In this document: one piece after another, positions 41,454 through 51,961 of the stretch
Numbering within the stretch: position 1 is the first letter of the stretch
Layout: every line of letters starts with the position of its first letter
Source: Bacillota bacterium
GTDB taxonomy: Bacteria > Bacillota > Clostridia > Acetivibrionales > DTU013
Direction of reading: 5' to 3'
NCBI GenBank assembly: GCA_023412915.1
Contig: JAEZRE010000005.1
Location: 1-64,000, forward strand
Length of the DNA: 64,000 bases
The notes under the pieces: generated by a model
Seen by the model: the letters and a program-made list of their open reading frames with translations, nothing else
What the model was told of the DNA's origin: nothing
Database searches by the model: none
Made by a program: the position numbers and the translations under genes

Positions 41454-42887
41454 TTACTGCAGCATTTCGGTCAGGAGTTCCTGTATGATAACGGGGTTGC
41501 CCTTTCCTGAGGTCTTTTTCATCACCTGTCCAACCATAGCCTGGATTACTGCTGTTTTACCCTTTTTATAATCGGCGACGAGCTTCGGCTGTTCGTTTAC
41601 GGCCTGCATGGCGAATTCGCGGAGCGCATCCTTGTCGTTGATCTGTTCGAGGCCCTCTCTGCGTATGAGCTCGACAGGGTCCTGGTCCTTTTCCCAAAGC
41701 ATATTCAGGACCTTTTTGTACGTGCTGCTGTTTATTTTACCTTCGCCGGCCATTTGCGCGAGCTTTGCAAAATTGTCGGAAGAAACAGGTATGTTCACCT
41801 CATCCTGTGGCAGCAGGCGCATGACTTCCGTCTGTATCAGGCTTGCCGCAAGCATTGGGTAATCCGTACTCCTCACGGCCGCTTCGAAATAATCGGCAAG
41901 CTCCTTCCGGCTCGTGAGCTGCTCAGCAGCATAGGAGGTCAGCCCATAGCGCTCGATGTATTCGCGCTTGCGCTGGTCCGGGAGCACCGGGATCCGGGCG
42001 TTCAGGCCCTGCAGCATTTCATCGGAGATACGGATCGGAGCAAGGTCCGGATCGGGAAAATAACGGTAGTCGTTGGCGTCCTCCTTACGGCGCATGGAAA
42101 AGGTTTTGCCGGTATTCTGGTCAAAACGACGGGTTTCCTGTACAATGGCCTCGCCTGCTTCCACAGCTTCCACCTGGCGCTGGAATTCGTATTCTATCGC
42201 TTTAGTGATGAATTGGAAGCTATTGAGGTTCTTCATCTCCGTGCGTGTTCCGAAGGCCTTTTCACCCTTTTTGCGCACCGAAAGGTTGATATCGCAGCGC
42301 ATTGAGCCCTCGTTCATCCTGCAATCCGAAATGCCGGTATACAGGATGATCGCGCGGAGCTTCTGAAGATACGCCCTGACCTCTTCCGCCGAGCGGAGGT
42401 CAGGTTCTGAAACTATTTCGATCAGGGGAACGCCGCAGCGGTTGCAGTCAATGAAAGTGCCTTTGCCGTCCGCATGCACCAGCTTGCCCGCGTCCTCCTC
42501 TATATGGATGCGAGTTATCCCTATGCGCTTGCTCGTATTATTTTCGGTTTCGATATCGATGTAACCGGTCCTGCAAAGCGGCAGATCATACTGGGATATC
42601 TGGTATGCCTTTGGCAGGTCGGGATAAAAGTAGTTCTTGCGGTCTTCCTTGGAAAAGCGCGCTATCTCGCAATTGGTGGCTATGCCCGCCATAACGGCAT
42701 AATTGACTACCTGTTCATTCAATACCGGAAGCGTTCCGGGCATGCCCATGCAAACCGGACAGCACTGAGTATTGGGCTCCGCTCCGTAAGTGGTGGGACA
42801 GCTGCAGAATATCTTTGTGGCTGTCTTAAGCTCTACGTGTACTTCAAGTCCGATTACCATTTCATAATTGTTAATCGATGTCGCCAT
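41454..42887 (-). CDS. gatB: Aspartyl/glutamyl-tRNA amidotransferase subunit B
   Basis: 477 residues, full length. N-terminal EMVIGLEVHVELKT, CSCPTTYGAEPNTQCCPVC with Zn cysteines, KNYFYPDLPKAYQIS and the C-terminal YqeY-like tail that contacts tRNA. GatB phosphorylates the mischarged Asp or Glu and accepts ammonia through the channel from GatA. Its ATG overlaps the gatA stop by one base (TAATG) with AAGGAGG inside gatA, so the two are coupled. Last gene of the T-box-controlled operon. Confidence 0.96.
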   Translation of the reverse strand: MATSINNYEMVIGLEVHVELKTATKIFCSCPTTYGAEPNTQCCPVCMGMPGTLPVLNEQVVNYAVMAGIATNCEIARFSKEDRKNYFYPDLPKAYQISQYDLPLCRTGYIDIETENNTSKRIGITRIHIEEDAGKLVHADGKGTFIDCNRCGVPLIEIVSEPDLRSAEEVRAYLQKLRAIILYTGISDCRMNEGSMRCDINLSVRKKGEKAFGTRTEMKNLNSFQFITKAIEYEFQRQVEAVEAGEAIVQETRRFDQNTGKTFSMRRKEDANDYRYFPDPDLAPIRISDEMLQGLNARIPVLPDQRKREYIERYGLTSYAAEQLTSRKELADYFEAAVRSTDYPMLAASLIQTEVMRLLPQDEVNIPVSSDNFAKLAQMAGEGKINSSTYKKVLNMLWEKDQDPVELIRREGLEQINDKDALREFAMQAVNEQPKLVADYKKGKTAVIQAMVGQVMKKTSGKGNPVIIQELLTEMLQ

Positions 42888-44347
42888 TAGGATATACCTC
42901 CTTTTCCCTTCATGCTCTGTTCAAACGCATAGGCGGCGCGGTAAAGAGTTGCTTCGCCGAAGGCTTTGCCGATGAGCTGCATGCCGATGGGCAAGCCCTC
43001 CGTATCCTCGCCGCAGGGGATGGACAGAGACGGTACGCCGGCAATGTTAATCGGGACTGTAAATATATCGCCAAGGTACATTTCCAGCGGATTTCCGGTC
43101 TTTTCACCGAATTTGTACGCCGTAGTGGGAGAAACGGGCGAAAGTATGAAATCATATTTGTCAAAGACCGCATTCAGGTCATTCATTATCAATGTACGGA
43201 CCTGCAGTGCCTTCTTGTAATATGCGTCGTAATAGCCTGCGCTGAGCACGAAGCTGCCCAGCATTATGCGCCTTTTCACTTCCTTGCCGAAGCCCTCGCT
43301 GCGCGTCATCCTGTAAAGCTCATCCATATCCTCGTAGCCTTCTGCGCGGTACCCGTATTTCACTCCGTCAAACCTAGCAAGGTTGGATGAAGCTTCAGCG
43401 CTTGAAATGACGTAGTATGCGGGCAGCGCGTATTCGAGACTGGGCAGCGAAACTTCGTCCACACGGGCTCCGAGTTTTTCATACTGTTTTGCTGCATCCA
43501 GAACGGCTTTTTTGATATCGGGGGATATCCCTTCTGCGAAGTACTCCTTAGGCAGCGCCACCCGAAAGCCTTCTACGCCTTTTTCGATGCCTGAGGTAAA
43601 ATCGTTCTGCGGATGGGCTACCGAAGTCGAATCCCGGTGATCCTGTCCGGTAATTGCTTCCAGCACCAACGCCGAATCGCGTACGTCCTTTGTTAGAGGA
43701 CCTATCTGATCGAGCGAGGAGGCGAAGGCTATCAAGCCGTATCTCGAAACTGTGCCATAAGTCGGCTTCATCCCGACAACTCCACAGAACGAGGCAGGCT
43801 GGCGGATGGAACCTCCCGTATCGGAACCCAGCGCAAAGGCTGCCTCATCTGCCGCCACGGCTGCAGCCGAGCCGCCCGAACTGCCGCCGGGGACACAGGC
43901 CGTATTCCTGGGATTTCTGGTTTTTTTGAAATGAGAATTCTCCGTCGATGACCCCATTGCGAACTCGTCCATGTTAAGCTTGCCCATGACGACTACGTGG
44001 CTTGCCTCGAGCTTTTCAATTACTGTGGCGTCGTATGGGGGGACGAAGTTTTCAAGTATTTTTGAAGCGCAGGTTGTATTAACGCCCCTTGTGCATATGT
44101 TATCCTTGACCCCTGCCGGGATACCGGCCAGCGTAGATAGCTCGACTCCTTCCGCGCGTAGCCTGTCGACCCGCGAGGCTTGTTTGCGTGCAGCTTCGGA
44201 GGTAACGGTTATATAAGCCTGTATTTCTGGCTCTTTCGATGAAATTTCCTCAAGGTAGGCTTCGACGACCTCGGCGGAGGAAAGAGATTTTTTCTTCAAT
44301 AATCTGGATATTTGTGAAACCGTCAACCCGGTAATTTTATCAGTCAT
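42887..44347 (-). CDS. gatA: Aspartyl/glutamyl-tRNA amidotransferase subunit A
   Basis: 486-residue amidase that releases ammonia from glutamine. Amidase signature: catalytic Lys in GIPAGVKDNI, Ser in GGSSGGSAAAV and the cis-Ser in GSDTGGSIRQPASFCG. Length is normal. Start ATG 44347 has AAGGAGG about nine bases upstream; the frame runs open further but into the aspS-gatC gene. It begins 16 bases after that gene, so GatC (fused to AspRS), GatA and GatB are made from one transcript. Confidence 0.96.
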   Translation of the reverse strand: MTDKITGLTVSQISRLLKKKSLSSAEVVEAYLEEISSKEPEIQAYITVTSEAARKQASRVDRLRAEGVELSTLAGIPAGVKDNICTRGVNTTCASKILENFVPPYDATVIEKLEASHVVVMGKLNMDEFAMGSSTENSHFKKTRNPRNTACVPGGSSGGSAAAVAADEAAFALGSDTGGSIRQPASFCGVVGMKPTYGTVSRYGLIAFASSLDQIGPLTKDVRDSALVLEAITGQDHRDSTSVAHPQNDFTSGIEKGVEGFRVALPKEYFAEGISPDIKKAVLDAAKQYEKLGARVDEVSLPSLEYALPAYYVISSAEASSNLARFDGVKYGYRAEGYEDMDELYRMTRSEGFGKEVKRRIMLGSFVLSAGYYDAYYKKALQVRTLIMNDLNAVFDKYDFILSPVSPTTAYKFGEKTGNPLEMYLGDIFTVPINIAGVPSLSIPCGEDTEGLPIGMQLIGKAFGEATLYRAAYAFEQSMKGKGGIS

Positions 44348-44363
44348 TTTCCATATCCTCCTT

Positions 44364-46445
44364 TTACTCAACGACCTGCGGTACAAAAATGAATCCGTCC
44401 TGCTTCTGCGGTGTGTTCTCCAGGAGCTGCTCGCGCTTGAAGGCGGATTTGGGAACATCCTGACGGAAAACATTTTCGATGGGCATTATGTGGGCTGTTA
44501 CCGGTATGCCGGCCGTATCTATCCGGTCAAGCTGGTTTGCAAAAGCTATGATATCCTGCATCTCACGTTCCATGACCGATTTTTCCTCATCGGTAAGGTT
44601 GAGCTTTGCCAGTGTCGCCACATTGTCGACATTGATGGAGGGAACAGGTTTATGCCCTTGTGCTTTTACTGTACCGGCTTCGCTTTGCTCCATATTGAGT
44701 CCCAATACCTCGAGCTGTGCCGGATCTACTGTGGCGGGAGCGTCGGACATGGGGCAGGAGGCGTCCTTGATTTTGGGGAAGGCGATTATATCCCGCAGCG
44801 ATTCGGCGTCCGTCATCAGCATGACCAGGCGGTCCAGCCCGAAAGCAAAGCCTCCGTGCGGCGGCGTGCCGTATTTGAACGCGTCGATCATAAAACCGAA
44901 GCGCTCCCTCGTTTCTTCGGGAGTAAACCCTAGCGCCTCGAACATTTTCTGCTGGACATCTCTTCTATGGATCCTTATGCTTCCGCTCCCAAGCTCGATA
45001 CCGTTGAGCACTACGTCATAAGCCTGTGAACGCACTTTTGCCGGGTCGCTCGTCAAGTATTGAATATCTTCGGGGTAGGGCATGGTGAAAGGATGATGCG
45101 TGGCAATATAACGTTTTTCCTCTTCCGAGTATTCGAATTCGGGGAAATCGGTAACCAGCAGGAACTTGTAATCATCCTTTTCGCGAAGCTCCAGAATATC
45201 CGCCAGGTATAACCTCAGTCCGCCCAGGGTGCGACATACGGTACTGAATTTATCGGCGCAGAACAGTATGAAATCGCCGGGCTTTCCGTCGACGGTCCGA
45301 AGCAGTTCGTCCATTTCAGCTTCCGTGAAATACTTGGTCAGCACTGAATAAAGCTCGCCGCTCTCTTTGACGGCGATCCAGGCCATACCCTTTGCGCCGA
45401 AGGAAACGGCCTTTTGCGTCAGTTCCTCAATGGCGCTGCGCGTAAAATCGGCATGTCCCTTGACGTTGATGGCACGGACTGTTCCTCCGCGGTCCACCGT
45501 ATCGCGGAAGACGGAAAAACTGCAGCTTCGCATCATGCCAGTAAGGTCGACAATGGGCAGATCAAAGCGCAGATCTGGCTTGTCGCTGCCGTAACGGTCC
45601 ATGGCTTCCTGCCATGTAAGGCGGGGGAAGGGTTCCGTAAAATCGATGCCCTTGAGGGTCTTGAAGATATATTTAAAAAGCTTTTCCAGGTGCTGCAGTA
45701 TATCCTCCTGTTCGACAAAGGACATTTCCATGTCCACCTGGGTGAATTCGGGCTGGCGGTCGGCACGCAGGTCTTCATCGCGGAAACAGCGCGCGAATTG
45801 ATAATACTTGTCGATTCCTCCAACCATCAAAAGCTGTTTAAAAATCTGCGGAGACTGGGGCAATGCATAAAACGTTCCCTGGTGTACGCGGCTGGGCACC
45901 AGATAATCCCTCGCGCCCTCGGGAGTGCTCTTGGTAAGAATTGGGGTTTCAACCTCTATAAAGCCGTCGCTGTCCAGATATTCATGAACTATGCGGGACA
46001 CCAGGTGACGGTAACGAAGCTTATCGAGCAATTCAGGTCTGCGTATATCGAGGTAGCGATATTTCAGTCGCAGGTCCTCGCGGACCTTGCCTCCTTCCTC
46101 TATCGAAAAGGGGATAGGGTCCGCTTCGGAAATTATGTCGAGTTTGTGGGCCGACAGCTCTATCGTTCCCGTCTCAAGCTTCGGATTGCGTGTTTCCTCG
46201 TCGCGCAGGCGTATATCTCCGCTTACGGAGATGACTGTCTCACTCCTGAGGCGTTCCGCTGTTGAAAAATCCTCCGAAGACAGGTTCTGAGCATTGAAAA
46301 CGACCTGCAGGATGCCTTCGCGGTCGCGCAGATCAATAAAGATGACGCCGCCCATGTCGCGTTTGGTCTGGACCCAGCCCATGGCTGTCACGGATCGGCC
46401 TATGTCCTTTTCTCTGAATGCGCCGCAGTAATCTGTTCTTTTCAT
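44364..46445 (-). CDS. aspS-gatC: Aspartyl-tRNA synthetase fused to amidotransferase subunit C
   Basis: 693 residues. Residues 1-590 are class II AspRS: anticodon OB domain (GWVQTKRDMGGVIFIDLRD), motif 2 FRDEDLRADRQPEFTQ, the bacterial GAD insert, motif 3 GFAFGLDRLVML. Residues 602-693 are GatC: INVDNVATLAKLNLTDEE, then MQDIIAFANQLDRIDT and a tail with LLENTPQKQDGFIFVPQVVE. No stop or restart separates them. The residue equivalent to E. coli Leu30/Pseudomonas His31, linked to Asn discrimination, is Met31, so specificity is not settled by sequence; operon context points to a non-discriminating enzyme feeding Asp-tRNA(Asn) to GatCAB. GGAGG precedes the ATG. Confidence 0.94.
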   Translation of the reverse strand: MKRTDYCGAFREKDIGRSVTAMGWVQTKRDMGGVIFIDLRDREGILQVVFNAQNLSSEDFSTAERLRSETVISVSGDIRLRDEETRNPKLETGTIELSAHKLDIISEADPIPFSIEEGGKVREDLRLKYRYLDIRRPELLDKLRYRHLVSRIVHEYLDSDGFIEVETPILTKSTPEGARDYLVPSRVHQGTFYALPQSPQIFKQLLMVGGIDKYYQFARCFRDEDLRADRQPEFTQVDMEMSFVEQEDILQHLEKLFKYIFKTLKGIDFTEPFPRLTWQEAMDRYGSDKPDLRFDLPIVDLTGMMRSCSFSVFRDTVDRGGTVRAINVKGHADFTRSAIEELTQKAVSFGAKGMAWIAVKESGELYSVLTKYFTEAEMDELLRTVDGKPGDFILFCADKFSTVCRTLGGLRLYLADILELREKDDYKFLLVTDFPEFEYSEEEKRYIATHHPFTMPYPEDIQYLTSDPAKVRSQAYDVVLNGIELGSGSIRIHRRDVQQKMFEALGFTPEETRERFGFMIDAFKYGTPPHGGFAFGLDRLVMLMTDAESLRDIIAFPKIKDASCPMSDAPATVDPAQLEVLGLNMEQSEAGTVKAQGHKPVPSINVDNVATLAKLNLTDEEKSVMEREMQDIIAFANQLDRIDTAGIPVTAHIMPIENVFRQDVPKSAFKREQLLENTPQKQDGFIFVPQVVE

Positions 46446-46493
46446 AACACTCCTCCGTTCTTAAATTAGTATTGTCAATCGGGGTGATGTTAT

Positions 46494-46758
46494 AAAAAGA
46501 GCCCATCGTCCCTTATATTGGGACGAAAGGCTCTGCTTCCGCGGTACCACCCAAATAGGCTTTGACAAGCCCACTCATTAACACTATGGTTTGCGGTATA
46601 AAGTTCCGCTCACTTCTGAGCCTACTCGGATCTCTTTCGGTCAGCGACTCCGGGATGTTCTTCATTCAATGTCCCCGCACCGGGCTCCCACCCAACCCCG
46701 GCTCTCTGGGCCACAAGACATTGATTACTCTTCCCTTCACAGTCTTTCATATGATATT
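46494..46758 (-). ncRNA. T-box riboswitch of the aspS-gatC-gatA-gatB operon
   Basis: On the minus strand the leader holds the conserved stem I words AGAGAGCCGGGG and GGTGGGAGCC, then the antiterminator T-box TGGTACCGCG (46540-46549), then a terminator whose arms are GAGCC...GTCCC and GGGAC...GGGCTC (46495-46533) followed by T. The specifier region reads TGAAGAACATCCCGG, giving overlapping GAA (Glu) and AAC (Asn) triplets at 46657-46660, followed by the usual A. Such a dual-codon T-box is described for the transamidation operon of Clostridium acetobutylicum. Uncharged tRNA would favour read-through into the operon. Confidence 0.93.
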
Positions 46759-46764
46759 AAATTT

Positions 46765-46792
46765 ATTATAACCAAATAACGTTCTTTGTCAA
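46765..46792 (-). promoter_or_regulatory. Promoter of the T-box operon
   Basis: On the minus strand TTGACA (46787-46792), a 16-base spacer and TATAAT (46765-46770), both perfect consensus hexamers, just upstream of the T-box leader. Confidence 0.75.
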
Positions 46793-46805
46793 CACTCGCT
46801 AATAA

Positions 46806-46825
46806 CGAAACAGAGGGACGGTTCG
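46806..46825. repeat. Half copy of the dispersed palindromic repeat
   Basis: GAAACAGAGGGACGGTTCGC matches only the left arm of the repeat family; the right arm is missing. It lies between the glnN stop and the T-box promoter. Confidence 0.7.
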
Positions 46826-46840
46826 CCTCAGTTTGGAGCA

Positions 46841-48928
<2,088 letters not shown>

Positions 48929-48962
48929 GTTGTTGCCTCACTTTCTAAATAAACTTATAAAT

Positions 48963-49014
48963 AAAAAAACAGCAAAAAGCGCCATAGGTTTTTACCTACA
49001 GCGCCTTTGCTGTT
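48963..49014 (-). terminator. Leader terminator before glnN (candidate attenuator)
   Basis: On the minus strand ACAGCAAAGGCGC, TGTAGGT, a short A loop, ACCTATGG and GCGCTTTTTGCTGT form a long hairpin followed by seven T. It lies between the glnN promoter and the start codon, so a full transcript must read through it. No T-box, glnA or ANTAR two-hairpin signature is apparent in the short RNA before it. Confidence 0.75.
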
Positions 49015-49027
49015 GATTTCTTGATTT

Positions 49028-49057
49028 ATTATATAACTGCCTCGCAGACGTTGTCAA
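49028..49057 (-). promoter_or_regulatory. Promoter of glnN
   Basis: On the minus strand TTGACA (49052-49057), an 18-base spacer and TATAAT (49028-49033). Transcription would start near 49021, just before the leader hairpin. Confidence 0.7.
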
Positions 49058-49358
49058 TAACAATTAATTATATTTTTAAAATTTTTTGAATTATTATAAT
49101 AGCTACATTGCATTTTTTCTTCGGTCGGGATATATTATAAAGTATAAAGTGCTTTAACAGCGCATACAAAGGACAGTAACATTGCACATCCTGTGATATT
49201 TTGCATATAATGCGGGAAAAACTTGCAAATCATATAATGCTCTGAAACAATGAACGACGGCGTTCATCGATACCAGGCCTGTAGGCTTATGGATTGATGG
49301 GCGCTTTTTTATACAAAATAGGATAGCCCGGTTTTTCTTTTAAAAGGAGGTGTCCGGA
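49058..49358. other. A/T-rich divergent intergenic region
   Basis: About 300 bases between the glnN promoter and the next plus-strand start. It contains TATAAT at 49095-49100 and 49233-49238 without good -35 partners and a small hairpin TGAACG-ACGG-CGTTCA at 49251-49266. No gene seen. Confidence 0.5.
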
Positions 49359-51905
49359 ATGGGGATACATGACAAGGTGTCTTCGGGACTGAAAGGCTTC
49401 GATCAGATGATAGACTATCTCCGGCTTGGAGATAACGTCGTATGGCAGGTCGATTCGACGGACGACTACAGGATAATGGTCGATCCTTATGTCGAACAGG
49501 CACGGTCCGACGGTAGAAGGCTGATCTATGTGCGTTTCGGCAATCATGCGCCGCTGCTTGGGGAAGGTCCGAATGTCAGAGTCTACGAGATCGACGCCCG
49601 CAAGGGTTTCGAGAGCTTTGCGATAGCTGTCCATCAGATGGTCGAGCAGGAGGGCAGAAGAGCGTTTTATGTTTTCGACTGCCTGACCGATCTGCTTGAA
49701 TACTGGAAATCCGATTTGATGATCGGTAACTTCTTCAAGGTCACCTGTCCTTTGCTGTTTACCCTTGACACGATAGCCTATTTTGCAATAATACGAAATG
49801 TACACACTAACAGCACGATCGCCGGAATACGTGAAACGACACAGATCCTGCTCGACCTCTATCAGGTCAACTCCAAATACTACATTCATCCTCTCAAGGT
49901 CTGGCAGCGCTATTCCTCGACCATGTTCTTCCCGCATCTCATACAGGGGCAGGAGGCTGTTGTCATTACGGCAAGCTCCGAAACAGCGGAGTTGTTCTCG
50001 AGTATCAGCCGCAGCGAGGAGCGCCTGGATCATTGGGACGTCGTTTTCAACAAGGCGAGGGATACGCTGAATAAATCCCAGGAAGAGCAGAATAGGGTAA
50101 AGCGTACGCTCATGTCCATGCTGATAGGCAGCGAATCAAGGATGCTTGAACTCTGCGACCGCTATTTCTCTCTGAAGGACATACTGCTGATAGCCGGCAG
50201 GGAGATCGGGGCGGGTTTTATCGGGGGAAAAAGCGTTGGCATGCTTGTCGCGCGGAAGATACTGGAAAAGGAAGGCAAGGATAAGTTCGTACCGTTTCTG
50301 GAGCCGCACGATTCTTATTATATAGGATCGGATGTTTTCTATACCTATATCGTGCAGAATGGCTGGTGGGAGCTGCGTACCAGGCAAAAGACGGAAGAGG
50401 GATATTTCAAATACGCTCCCGAATTGAAGGAGAAGCTCCTCCGCGGTGAGTTCCCCGGGAACATTCAGGACAGGTTCGTGCAGATGCTGGAGTATTTCGG
50501 CCAGTCTCCGATCATCGTTCGATCTAGCTCGCTGCTTGAGGATAATTTTGGCAATGCTTTTGCAGGCAAATATGAAAGCATATTCTGCGTCAATCAGGGA
50601 ACTCCCGAGGAACGCTACAGGGCCTTCGAACAAGCTGTGCGAACCGTATATGCGAGCACGATGAACGAGGACGCTCTTGCCTACCGCGTCAACAGAGGCC
50701 TGCTTGACAAGGATGAACAGATGGCTATACTGGTACAGCGCGTATCCGGGGATTATTACGGGGAATGTTACTTCCCGCATGCGGCCGGGGTCGGGAACTC
50801 CAAAAATATTTACCTATGGGATAAGGATATAGATATGGACGCCGGTGTTCTCCGTCTTGTCCTCGGTCTCGGCACCAGGGCGGTGGACAGAACTACGGAG
50901 GACTATGCCAGGATTGTGACGCTGGACGATCCCATGCGGCTGCCTTTGGTCAATTACGGCGACCGCAGCAAATTCTCGCAGCATTTTGTAGATCTTCTCT
51001 CGCTAGGGGAAAACGAACTTACAAGCAGGAGTATCGAGGAGATACTTACAGGCGACCTTAAGGCCGATAAAGGTCTGTTCGTCAGCGTTGATTACGAAAC
51101 CATCAATTATCTGAGTCAGAAAGGGTATTCCAATATAAAGACGCCGTACATCGCCGATTTCAGGACAATGCTCAAGGATACGGGCTTTCCTCGTCTTATG
51201 AGAGAAATGCTCTCTCTTTTGTCAAAAGCGTATGAATATCCGGTGGATATCGAATTCACGGTCAATTTTACGAAAAGCGGGGGATACAAGGTCAACCTTT
51301 TACAATGCCGGCCGCTGCAGACCATGGGGCTTGGAAAGTCCATAGAGCTCCCTCAGTTGGAGAACGTTCAGGATTGCTTCTTCTATTCTCTTGGAAACTT
51401 CATAGGAGGGAATGTCCGCATGCCCGTCGATCATGTTGTTTTCGTCAAACCACAGGAGTACTTCAGACTGGATAGCCAGTCGAAATACGCGGTTGCCAGG
51501 CTTATCGGCAGGATAAACCAGGCTCTGAAAGGACAGAATGCAATGCTTGTGGGACCGGGCAGATGGGGAACGACGACACCCTCCCTTGGAGTACCCGTGC
51601 ATTTTACCGAGCTCTGCAACATGCCGGTGATCTGCGAGGTATCTTCTCAGGAAGGGTTCATGCCGGAGCTGTCGTATGGCAGCCATTTCTTCCAGGACCT
51701 TGTGGAGACCGGGATTTTCTATGCGGCTATTTTCGAAGGCAAGGACAACGTAATTTATCACCCGGAGCATATTTTGGACAGAGAGAATATGCTGGTTTCG
51801 ATACTCCCCGACAGCGCCCGGTATTCGGAGGTGGTCCATATCGCAAGAACGGAGGGAATGGAGGTCATGTCGGACATAGTGAGCCAGAGGCTGCTATGCA
51901 GATAG
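49359..51905 (+). CDS. Degenerate KaiC-like domain fused to a PEP/pyruvate-binding (PPDK_N) domain
   Basis: 848 residues. Residues 1-230 resemble a RecA/KaiC core: SSGLKGFDQMIDYLRLGDNV, then a P-loop position occupied by QVDSTDDY with no GKT, and a Walker B-like FYVFDCLTDLL. A helical stretch (230-275) leads to an ATP-grasp PEP/pyruvate-binding domain: GFIGGKSVGML, SPIIVRSSSLLEDNFGNAFAG, MAILVQRVSG, and IEFTVNF with LLQCRPLQT. The swivel His domain and the PEP-binding barrel of PPDK/PEP synthase are missing, so it is not a PEP synthase. It may transfer phosphate or phosphoryl to another protein. Start ATG 49359 has AAAAGGAGG; a GTG at 49350 overlaps that site. Confidence 0.78.
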   Translation: MGIHDKVSSGLKGFDQMIDYLRLGDNVVWQVDSTDDYRIMVDPYVEQARSDGRRLIYVRFGNHAPLLGEGPNVRVYEIDARKGFESFAIAVHQMVEQEGRRAFYVFDCLTDLLEYWKSDLMIGNFFKVTCPLLFTLDTIAYFAIIRNVHTNSTIAGIRETTQILLDLYQVNSKYYIHPLKVWQRYSSTMFFPHLIQGQEAVVITASSETAELFSSISRSEERLDHWDVVFNKARDTLNKSQEEQNRVKRTLMSMLIGSESRMLELCDRYFSLKDILLIAGREIGAGFIGGKSVGMLVARKILEKEGKDKFVPFLEPHDSYYIGSDVFYTYIVQNGWWELRTRQKTEEGYFKYAPELKEKLLRGEFPGNIQDRFVQMLEYFGQSPIIVRSSSLLEDNFGNAFAGKYESIFCVNQGTPEERYRAFEQAVRTVYASTMNEDALAYRVNRGLLDKDEQMAILVQRVSGDYYGECYFPHAAGVGNSKNIYLWDKDIDMDAGVLRLVLGLGTRAVDRTTEDYARIVTLDDPMRLPLVNYGDRSKFSQHFVDLLSLGENELTSRSIEEILTGDLKADKGLFVSVDYETINYLSQKGYSNIKTPYIADFRTMLKDTGFPRLMREMLSLLSKAYEYPVDIEFTVNFTKSGGYKVNLLQCRPLQTMGLGKSIELPQLENVQDCFFYSLGNFIGGNVRMPVDHVVFVKPQEYFRLDSQSKYAVARLIGRINQALKGQNAMLVGPGRWGTTTPSLGVPVHFTELCNMPVICEVSSQEGFMPELSYGSHFFQDLVETGIFYAAIFEGKDNVIYHPEHILDRENMLVSILPDSARYSEVVHIARTEGMEVMSDIVSQRLLCR

Positions 51906-51961
51906 GACGGGGCGCTTCCGGTCATACACTAGGTAAAGGCAGCCTTTAAATAGCCCGGTTT

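Noticed and set aside
44349..44473. N-terminal extension of GatA
   Set aside because: This stretch overlaps the end of the aspS-gatC frame and encodes no family residues; the AAGGAGG site sets the start at 44347.
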